NCBI GenBank assembly: GCA_030590765.1
Contig: JAUVCP010000216.1
Coordinates: 1 to 5,065 of the forward strand
Source: Flavobacteriaceae bacterium
GTDB taxonomy: Bacteria; Bacteroidota; Bacteroidia; Flavobacteriales; Flavobacteriaceae
Reading direction: 5' to 3'
Length of the DNA: 5,065 bases
Of this stretch, positions 1-5,065 are shown piece by piece. Made by a program: the position numbers and the translations under genes. Below the pieces are notes generated by a model. That model did not search any database. It had not been told where the DNA came from and worked only from the letters and a program-made list of their open reading frames with translations. Positions within the stretch are counted from its first letter, which is position 1. Each line of letters begins with the position of its first letter.

Positions 1-611
1 AGAAAAATCAAATTTCTTTTACTTTTGACCTTCCTATTCAAAACCAGACTCAAAATAAACAGCCCGAAATTCAGACACTTGAAAATATTAATATCAATGA
101 TATTGAGATTGTTGGTCTTGAGGAAATCAAACCGGAACCAATAATTAAAAAAGAGACTATTCGTTATGCTTTAGAAGAAGAATTTGCTCATGAGTTAGAT
201 GCATTGAGATCAATACCTAAGGAAAATAAAGAGGTAGATGAAAATTTAAATTTCGAATTGAAGGTTAGAAAAAATGATTTAGAAAGAAATGAAGAGAAAA
301 AGGTAATTATCGATAATGAGGAAAATGATATTTCTCCGTTGAATTTAACCATATCTGAGTTAAGGGACAGGTCTGATGATCGCAAAAGAAAAATGAAAGA
401 TTTCAATTATAAGTTCGTTAACAGAATGAATCAGAATATTGAAGAAATTGAAAATCAGCCTGCTTATAAAAGAATGGGTGTTTCTTTAGATGATGTTAGC
501 CCTTCATCGGAAGTGAATAAAGATCAGTCCAGAATGAGCCTTGGAGTAGATGAAAATGATGAAATACAGTTTAGATCAAATAACTCTTTTTTACATGATA
601 ATGTTGATTAA
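1..611 (+). CDS. ftsZ: Cell division protein FtsZ, C-terminal part (5' end outside window)
   Basis: FtsZ is the tubulin-like GTPase that forms the cytoplasmic division ring. Only its C-terminal region is here: the frame is open from the first complete codon at base 3 to TAA at 609-611, about 202 residues. The GTPase core and its GTP-binding loop lie left of the window. What is visible is a short stretch probably leaving the core (QISFTFDLP), a long charged linker rich in Glu, Lys, Asn and Ile, a basic segment (RKRKMKDFNYKF), then QPAYKRMGV and a final tail RSNNSFLHDNVD. The segment PAYKR resembles the IPAFLR core of the FtsZ C-terminal peptide that binds FtsA and other membrane anchors. The tail is one I recognise from flavobacterial FtsZ proteins. 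An internal TTG at 204 is only a leucine codon. The identification rests on the C-terminus alone, so it is strong but not absolute. Confidence 0.88.
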   Translation, partial: KNQISFTFDLPIQNQTQNKQPEIQTLENININDIEIVGLEEIKPEPIIKKETIRYALEEEFAHELDALRSIPKENKEVDENLNFELKVRKNDLERNEEKKVIIDNEENDISPLNLTISELRDRSDDRKRKMKDFNYKFVNRMNQNIEEIENQPAYKRMGVSLDDVSPSSEVNKDQSRMSLGVDENDEIQFRSNNSFLHDNVD

Positions 612-628
612 ATTTAGATTTAGTTCAT

Positions 629-663
629 GAAAAAATCCGGAATAATTATTCCGGATTTTTTTT
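629..663. terminator. Bidirectional intrinsic terminator between ftsZ and the OmpA-like gene
   Basis: A perfect 13-bp inverted repeat has arms AAAAATCCGGAAT (631-643) and ATTCCGGATTTTT (648-660) with loop AATT. A630-T661 adds a pair and G629-T662 a wobble. The GC-rich CCGG core is flanked by an A-run on one side and a T-run on the other, so the transcript from either strand ends in a hairpin followed by U residues. It begins 18 bases after the ftsZ stop and lies 25 bases past the stop of the convergent gene, so it should terminate both. Confidence 0.93.
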
Positions 664-687
664 ATTTGAATTTTCAGATATGTTTGT

Positions 688-1557
688 CTAATTCTCTACA
701 ACCTCTTCTTCAGCTAACAAAGCAAAGAATTTATTGATATTTGGTAGTATAATAATATTGGTTCGTCTGTTTCTGGCTCTGTTTTCTCTTGTTTCATTAT
801 TAGTCAACGGAAGATAACTACTTCTTCCTGCTGGAATCAGCCTGGAAGGATCCACCTTATATTTATTCTGTAATAATCTTGCAATGGCAGTAGATCTCTT
901 AACGCTTAGGTCCCAGTTGTCAATAATATTATCTGTATGAATGGTTCTTGAATCTGTATGACCTTCAATCATTACATCCATGCTTTGCTCTGATTCAAGT
1001 ACATCGGCTAATTTTTGAAGGAACGAGTATGCTTTGGTATTGATTCTAAAACTTCCTGATCTAAATAATAAGCTATCTGCTACAGAGATCATAATTACTG
1101 TTTTGTCAATATTTACATCAATATCTTGTCCTAAGTTATCATCTGCAATTGATTTTTTTAGCTTGTAGGAAATGGCAATATTCATGGAGTCTTTTAATGT
1201 TTTGGCTCCAGCCAATTCCTCAGGAGATAATTTTGATATGGTATTGTCCAAATTTTCACGAATATCTTTTGGAAGGACAGTTAGATCATCTCCAACAAAT
1301 GCCATTTTTTCATCATTGCTTTTTTGGAGGGAATTGTTATCATCCTGCAAAGAGTTTATTTGGCCGTTATAAACCTCGACTCTTTTCTCTATTTTTGCGA
1401 ATTTTGCTTCTAAATTATCTTTTTCTACTGTAGTTTTTTGCAATTCTCCCTTTGTATTCATATAATCAGTTTCTAATTCTACATATTTCTTTTTAGAAAC
1501 ACATGAACTTAAAGTAGCGATAAGGATTGCAACGATTAGGATTTTTTTTGTCATCAT
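688..1557 (-). CDS. OmpA-family peptidoglycan-binding lipoprotein
   Basis: Predicted envelope lipoprotein of 289 residues that tethers a membrane to peptidoglycan. Residues 1-19 form a lipoprotein signal: MMTKK, a hydrophobic run, then lipobox LSSC with Cys19 as the lipidation site. Residues 24-85 are a charged heptad-like stretch, probably coiled coil. Residues 150-271 are an OmpA C-terminal domain, with DSLLFRSGSF, EGHTD (198-202), NWDLSVKRS (214-222) and ARNRRTNI. Asp202 and Arg221 match the Asp and Arg that bind diaminopimelate in OmpA. There is no beta-barrel. CVSKKKY after the lipobox lacks the acidic surface-export signal known for Bacteroidota lipoproteins, so I infer it faces the periplasm. 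I chose the ATG at 1557 (or the next, 1554) because it puts the signal peptide at the N-terminus; the in-frame ATG at 1599 adds 14 unlikely residues. The gene runs toward ftsZ. The exact client or partner is unknown. Confidence 0.9.
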   Translation of the reverse strand: MMTKKILIVAILIATLSSCVSKKKYVELETDYMNTKGELQKTTVEKDNLEAKFAKIEKRVEVYNGQINSLQDDNNSLQKSNDEKMAFVGDDLTVLPKDIRENLDNTISKLSPEELAGAKTLKDSMNIAISYKLKKSIADDNLGQDIDVNIDKTVIMISVADSLLFRSGSFRINTKAYSFLQKLADVLESEQSMDVMIEGHTDSRTIHTDNIIDNWDLSVKRSTAIARLLQNKYKVDPSRLIPAGRSSYLPLTNNETRENRARNRRTNIIILPNINKFFALLAEEEVVEN

Positions 1558-1619
1558 TATAATTTTTAAATGGTTATTGCGGATTATGGTTAGTTCCATT
1601 ATCCATTTTTTTTATGCAG

Positions 1620-1627
1620 TAAAACTA
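1620..1627 (-). promoter_or_regulatory. Candidate -7 promoter element for the OmpA-like gene
   Basis: On the - strand this reads TAGTTTTA, five of the six fixed positions of the Bacteroidota -7 consensus TAnnTTTG. Transcription would begin near 1612-1616 and give a leader of roughly 55-60 bases before the ATG at 1557. No clear -33 TTTG lies at the usual distance; the 11-bp tandem repeat occupies that place. Such an AT-rich 8-mer can occur by chance, so this is tentative. Confidence 0.35.
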
Positions 1628-1632
1628 ATAGT

Positions 1633-1654
1633 AGAATCTTAAGAGAATCTTAAG
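1633..1654. repeat. Perfect tandem 11-bp direct repeat, possible response-regulator operator
   Basis: The unit AGAATCTTAAG occurs twice with no gap (1633-1643 and 1644-1654) and no mismatch. Each unit contains the palindrome CTTAAG, so TTAAG repeats at an 11-base period read on either strand. OmpR/PhoB-type response regulators bind head-to-tail repeats of about one helical turn, and CiaR of streptococci recognises TTAAG repeats at this same period. The repeat ends 5 bases upstream of the candidate -7 element of the OmpA-like gene, where activators of this type often replace the -35 contact. The repeat is certain; its regulatory role is inference. Confidence 0.6.
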
Positions 1655-1680
1655 TCTGCCCTGAATGAGAGAATTTTTTT

Positions 1681-1704
1681 AAAAAACTATTTAGATAGCT
1701 TTTT
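1681..1704 (-). terminator. Candidate weak intrinsic terminator downstream of gltD
   Basis: Read on the - strand, AAAAAGCTAT (1704-1695) can pair with ATAGTTTTTT (1690-1681) around loop CTAA, giving ten pairs with one G-U wobble and ending in six U residues. It lies about 140 bases past the gltD stop and just before the promoter-like region of the OmpA-like gene, a sensible place to separate the two transcripts. The stem is mostly A-U, so it should be weak. Its 5' arm can alternatively form a different hairpin (1695-1711). Confidence 0.4.
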
Positions 1705-1746
1705 AAGCTATAAAATAAATGGTTGGGAAGTAGTATATTTTGGTTT

Positions 1747-1814
1747 ATTGAGATTCATCCGATGATCGATAACCATTGAATATATATGGTCATCGAATGA
1801 ATTTAATTCTCAAT
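1747..1814 (-). other. Composite imperfect hairpin in the gltD-ompA gap
   Basis: Three nested helices are visible. Outer: ATTGAGA (1747-1753) with TCTCAAT (1808-1814). Middle: 1753-1764 with 1791-1802, twelve positions with one C/A mismatch on the + strand. Inner: ACCAT (1772-1776) with ATGGT (1786-1790). Base 1753 can join either the outer or the middle helix. Unpaired stretches are 1765-1771 on the left and 1803-1807 on the right. In - strand RNA the mismatch becomes a G-U pair, so the element fits better as RNA in the gltD 3' untranslated region. No U-run follows it, so it is not a standard terminator. Function unknown. Confidence 0.5.
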
Positions 1815-1846
1815 TAGTAATAAATATCTTTTGTGATCTGTTCAAT

Positions 1847-3304
1847 CTAAATACCTGGCAGATCTCCATCGCCTTTTAAAGGCAGATCTGAATCACCGGT
1901 TAAATAAATATCTACTGCTCTGGCAGCCTCACGACCTTCATTGATTGCCCAAACGATTAAAGACTGCCCCCTACGCATATCACCTGCTGTAAAAACATGA
2001 GGGACATTTGTTTGATAATTTTTTGCTTTGTAATTATCACGTTCATCTAATTTCAAGCCCAATTTATCACTTAAAGAAGTTTCCGGTCCGGTAAAACCAA
2101 GTGCCAAAAGTGCCAGATCACAAGGCCATATTTTTTCAGTACCTTTTTTTTCGATCAATTCAGGTCTTTGTCTGGGTTTTATTTTCCATTCTACTTCTAC
2201 AGTCTTTAATCCGGTTAGATTGCCTTTTTTATCCGTAATAAATTCTTTGGTATTGATTAGCCAGTTCCTATCGCAACCTTCTTTATGTGAACTTGTGGTT
2301 TTCAACTGTAAAGGCCAGTAAGGCCAGGGTGTTTTTTTACTTCGGTGAGCCGGAGGTTTTGGCATGATCTCAAAATTAGTGACTGATTTTGCACCTTGTC
2401 TGTTTGCAGTGCCAACACAATCAGATCCAGTATCACCACCACCAATTACTATTACATTTTTGTCTTTTGCAGATATTTGTTTTTCATCTATCTTTTTACC
2501 AAATAAGAGCTTTGTTTGCTGGGTTAAATAATCCATTGCTTGTTCAACTCCAGTTGCATCAATGCCTTTTGCTGGTAAACTTCTTCTCTCAGTTGCACCC
2601 CCACATAAAACTATAGCGTCAAAATCATTTAGTTTTTCAACGGCATAATTCTTCCCGATATGTGCATTGGTAATAAAAGAAATACCTTCTTGTTTTAAAA
2701 GATCAACTCTTCTGTCAATAATCCCTTTTTCCAGTTTAAAGTTTGGAATACCATATCTTAAAAGTCCGCCGATATCATCATCTCTTTCAAAAACAGTTAC
2801 CTGATGACCAGCTCGATTCAATTGTTGAGCTGTTGCCAATCCAGCAGGGCCCGAACCTACCACAGCAACAGAATTACCGGTTCGTTCTTTAGGAGGCCTT
2901 GATTTGATCCACCCTTCTTTAAAACCTTTTTCTACAATATTTTTTTCAATATTTTCAATAGATATTGGTTTATCAATAATACCTAAAACACATGATTTTT
3001 CACAAGGAGCAGGGCATAGTCTACCAGTAAATTCTGGAAAATTATTGGTAGCATGTAAAATTTCAAGTGCTCTTTTCCATAAATTCCGATGAACATAATC
3101 ATTAAAATCAGGTATCAAATTCCCTAACGGACAAGCACTGTGACAAAATGGAATACCACATTCCATACAGCGGGAACCTTGGTGTTTTTTATTTATTTCG
3201 GTTAAAGGAATAGTGAATTCCTTATAATTTAAAACACGATCTTTAACAGGTTTGTTTTTTTCGTTTAATCTCTTGTAATCAATAAAGCCAGTTATTTTTC
3301 CCAT
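1847..3304 (-). CDS. gltD: Glutamate synthase small (beta) subunit, NAD(P)H-oxidising
   Basis: This cytoplasmic flavoprotein oxidises NAD(P)H and passes electrons through FAD and iron-sulfur clusters to the large subunit GltB, which makes glutamate. The 485 residues are close to the family's usual 470-490. Residues 46-58 (C-x2-C-x4-C-x3-C) and 97-105 (C-x3-C-x3-C) are the iron-sulfur ligand region. Residues 146-173 are the FAD Rossmann fold (VAVVGSGPAG, then Glu173). Residues 284-295 are the NAD(P)H fold (VIVIGGGDTGSD). TAGDMRRG (439-446) is the closing FAD motif. Phrases such as ATNNFPEFTGRLCPAPC place it, from memory, in the eukaryote-like small-subunit class (TIGR01317) rather than the E. 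coli-type class. The ATG starts 2 bases after the gltB stop, which suggests cotranscription and coupled translation. No Shine-Dalgarno sequence is seen. The C-terminus carries an unusual repeat. Confidence 0.97.
   Translation of the reverse strand: MGKITGFIDYKRLNEKNKPVKDRVLNYKEFTIPLTEINKKHQGSRCMECGIPFCHSACPLGNLIPDFNDYVHRNLWKRALEILHATNNFPEFTGRLCPAPCEKSCVLGIIDKPISIENIEKNIVEKGFKEGWIKSRPPKERTGNSVAVVGSGPAGLATAQQLNRAGHQVTVFERDDDIGGLLRYGIPNFKLEKGIIDRRVDLLKQEGISFITNAHIGKNYAVEKLNDFDAIVLCGGATERRSLPAKGIDATGVEQAMDYLTQQTKLLFGKKIDEKQISAKDKNVIVIGGGDTGSDCVGTANRQGAKSVTNFEIMPKPPAHRSKKTPWPYWPLQLKTTSSHKEGCDRNWLINTKEFITDKKGNLTGLKTVEVEWKIKPRQRPELIEKKGTEKIWPCDLALLALGFTGPETSLSDKLGLKLDERDNYKAKNYQTNVPHVFTAGDMRRGQSLIVWAINEGREAARAVDIYLTGDSDLPLKGDGDLPGI
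1859..1890 (-). repeat. Short duplication and inverted repeat at the 3' end of gltD
   Basis: GGCAGATCT occurs at 1857-1865 and 1881-1889, 24 bases (8 codons) apart in the same frame, so the protein ends in GDSDLPLK then GDGDLPGI. The same DNA forms a nested inverted repeat: CAGATCT (1859-1865) with AGATCTG (1884-1890), enclosing GCCTT (1871-1875) with AAGGC (1879-1883). It lies within the last 15 codons. No U-run follows, so it is not a classic terminator. Confidence 0.6.
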
Positions 3305-3306
3305 TT

Positions 3307-5065
3307 TTAAGCTGTTGTTAATTGTTTGTTCATCAATTCTTCCTTAGCAAGTCTTTCCAATGCTTTTTTATAGTCTGTTGGCATCACTAATATGAAATCT
3401 TTTATGGTATTATCCCAGTCATCTAAAATATTCTTAGCTCTTTCACTGTTTGTATATAGTATATGGTTTTCAATTAAAGATTTTAATTCAGATTCATTTG
3501 AATTATCTATATCTTCAAATTCAACCATTTCCATATTGCAAAGTCCATTTCTAAACTTTTTATTTGAGTCATAAACAAATGCAATTCCTCCACTCATTCC
3601 AGCCGCAAAATTTCGACCGGTATCGCCTAAAACAACTACTTTTCCTCCGGTCATATATTCACAACCATGATCACCAACTCCTTCTACAACAGCTATTATT
3701 CCAGAATTTCGTACGCAAAAGCGTTCTCCAGCAACTCCATTGATATATGCTTCTCCTTTTATTGCACCATAAAAACAAACATTACCAACAATGATATTTT
3801 CGGCTGCTTTAAAGTTAGCTTTTATTGGTTTTTTGATGATAATTTTTCCTCCTGATAATCCTTTGCCTAGATAATCATTTGTATTTCCATCAACCTTAAA
3901 GGTGATTCCTGAAGTTGTGAAAGCGCCAAAACTTTGTCCTGCAGACCCCGTAAAATTTACATGAAGTGTATCATCTGGTAAACCTGATGCTCCGTAAACC
4001 TTTGAAATTTCATTACTGGTAATGGCACCAACCGATCGATCTGTATTATGAATCTTATAGGAGAGTTCCATTTTCTCTTTACGATAAATGGCAAGGTGTG
4101 CATCTTGAATGATCTGAAAGTCAAGAACATTTTCTATTTGATGATCTTGTTTTTCTGTATTGTGTTTTGTTCTTGAACTGTAATTTTTAGGCTGGTATAA
4201 TATATTTGAAAGATCTATTCCTTCTGCTTTATAGTGCTTAATAGCTTTATTTACATTAAGTTTTTGTGACTGACCTACCATTTCTTTAATACTTTTGTAG
4301 CCCAAACTTGCCATGATCTCTCTTAACTCTTCCGCAACATAGTACATAAAATTAATTATATGTTCAGGTTTTCCTTTAAAGTTTTTTCTTAATTCAGGAT
4401 CCTGGGTTGCAATTCCAACCGGACAAGTATTCAAATGGCATTTTCGCATCATGATACAACCTGAAGCCACTAATGGTGCTGTTGCAAATCCAAATTCTTC
4501 TGCGCCAAGCAAACAGGCAACAGCTACATCACGACCGGTTTTTAATTGTCCGTCGCACTCTAAAACAATCCTGCTTCTTAGATGATTTAAAACCAGAGTT
4601 TGTTGGGTTTCGGCTATTCCTAATTCCCAAGGTAAACCTGCATGTTTTAAGGATGTCAAAGGTGATGCTCCGGTACCACCGTCAAAACCAGAAATTAAAA
4701 TTACGTCTGCTTTGGCTTTGGCAACACCTGCTGCAATAGTTCCAACTCCAACTTCAGATACTAATTTAACATTAATCCTTGCTTTTCGATTCGCATTTTT
4801 AAGATCAAAAATCAATTGAGACAGATCTTCAATAGAATAGATATCGTGATGAGGAGGTGGTGAGATCAATCCTACATAGGGAGTAGAATTTCTTACTTCT
4901 GCAATCCATGGATAAACTTTTTCTCCGGGAAGTTGTCCTCCTTCTCCGGGTTTTGCCCCCTGAGCCATTTTGATCTGAATTTCCTTGGCATTGGTTAAAT
5001 AATTGCTACTAACACCAAATCTTCCTGAGGCAACCTGTTTAATTGCTGAGTTTCTACTATCACCA
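3307..5065 (-). CDS. gltB: Glutamate synthase large (alpha) subunit, C-terminal part (5' end outside window)
   Basis: The large subunit of GOGAT hydrolyses glutamine in an N-terminal amidotransferase domain, not in this window, and transfers the ammonia to 2-oxoglutarate at an FMN site. The frame is open to the right edge; 585 of about 1,500 expected residues are here. Numbering from the first full codon (5064-5062), residues 1-240 belong to the FMN-binding synthase barrel: [46 protein letters not shown] and [10 protein letters not shown]. Cys203, Cys209 and Cys214 form the C-x5-C-x4-C motif (4423-4458) that binds the [3Fe-4S] cluster. From about residue 335 follows the GXGXG beta-helix domain with Gly-rich repeats such as [36 protein letters not shown]. 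It ends in the family-typical [13 protein letters not shown]. The Met at 4968 is internal, not a start, because conserved sequence continues upstream of it. It is the first gene of the operon with gltD. Confidence 0.97.
   Translation of the reverse strand, partial: GDSRNSAIKQVASGRFGVSSNYLTNAKEIQIKMAQGAKPGEGGQLPGEKVYPWIAEVRNSTPYVGLISPPPHHDIYSIEDLSQLIFDLKNANRKARINVKLVSEVGVGTIAAGVAKAKADVILISGFDGGTGASPLTSLKHAGLPWELGIAETQQTLVLNHLRSRIVLECDGQLKTGRDVAVACLLGAEEFGFATAPLVASGCIMMRKCHLNTCPVGIATQDPELRKNFKGKPEHIINFMYYVAEELREIMASLGYKSIKEMVGQSQKLNVNKAIKHYKAEGIDLSNILYQPKNYSSRTKHNTEKQDHQIENVLDFQIIQDAHLAIYRKEKMELSYKIHNTDRSVGAITSNEISKVYGASGLPDDTLHVNFTGSAGQSFGAFTTSGITFKVDGNTNDYLGKGLSGGKIIIKKPIKANFKAAENIIVGNVCFYGAIKGEAYINGVAGERFCVRNSGIIAVVEGVGDHGCEYMTGGKVVVLGDTGRNFAAGMSGGIAFVYDSNKKFRNGLCNMEMVEFEDIDNSNESELKSLIENHILYTNSERAKNILDDWDNTIKDFILVMPTDYKKALERLAKEELMNKQLTTA

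Noticed and set aside
188..406. Open - strand frame opposite the ftsZ linker
   Set aside because: Ser/Phe-rich translation is the expected antisense of an AAA/GAA-rich coding strand; no recognisable domain.
1149..1433. Open + strand frames inside the OmpA-like gene
   Set aside because: They are antisense to a gene with clear lipobox and OmpA motifs, and their translations show no recognisable domain.
1597..1599. ATG as the start of the OmpA-like gene
   Set aside because: It would place 14 polar and hydrophobic residues before an otherwise canonical lipoprotein signal peptide; the ATG pair at 1552-1557 fits better.
1734..1742. TATATTTTG on the + strand as a Bacteroidota -7 promoter element
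   Set aside because: The spacing between TA and TTTG is off by one, and no + strand gene lies downstream for it to serve.
2389..2616. Open + strand frame opposite gltD
   Set aside because: It lies antisense to the conserved NAD(P)H-binding region; the Leu/Gln/His-rich translation has no family signature. The same reasoning excludes the + strand frames at 2904-3092, 3392-3574, 3667-3855 and 4473-4739.
4966..4968. ATG as the start of a short GltB-like protein
   Set aside because: The frame continues upstream to the window edge with conserved GltB sequence (ASGRFGVSS), so this Met is internal.
1..5065. Mobile element, CRISPR array, tRNA or rRNA, or a new accessory system
   Set aside because: No transposase or integrase sequence, no spaced repeat array and no RNA gene is visible; all long genes belong to known housekeeping families.

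Overview
The window is AT-rich chromosomal DNA from a member of the Bacteroidota, most likely a flavobacterium-like organism. Three things point there: the FtsZ C-terminus with its extended tail ending in SFLHDNVD, an OmpA-family lipoprotein of a common flavobacterial type, and gene starts preceded by A/T-rich sequence with no Shine-Dalgarno motif. The content is housekeeping: cell division, envelope and nitrogen assimilation. I see no mobile element, CRISPR array, RNA gene, toxin or defence locus, and no sign of a new multigene system.

Layout, left to right: the C-terminal third or so of ftsZ on the + strand, cut by the left edge and ending at 611; a strong bidirectional terminator (629-663); an OmpA-family lipoprotein gene on the - strand (688-1557); a 289-base intergenic region (1558-1846); gltD on the - strand (1847-3304); and the C-terminal part of gltB on the - strand, cut by the right edge (3307-5065).

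gltB and gltD are separated by 2 bases and form an operon for the two subunits of glutamate synthase (GOGAT). This enzyme turns glutamine plus 2-oxoglutarate into two glutamates and, with glutamine synthetase, assimilates ammonium. The OmpA-like gene lies downstream on the same strand but is probably transcribed separately. The gap holds a terminator-like hairpin (1681-1704) and then a promoter-like element (1620-1627) directly preceded by a perfect tandem 11-bp repeat (1633-1654). ftsZ and the OmpA-like gene converge on one shared terminator.

The least explained DNA is the gltD-ompA gap: the tandem repeat has the spacing of an OmpR/PhoB-type operator, and a 68-base composite hairpin (1747-1814) pairs better as - strand RNA than as + strand RNA. 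These are the main points for a second look; their functions are inferred from sequence alone.
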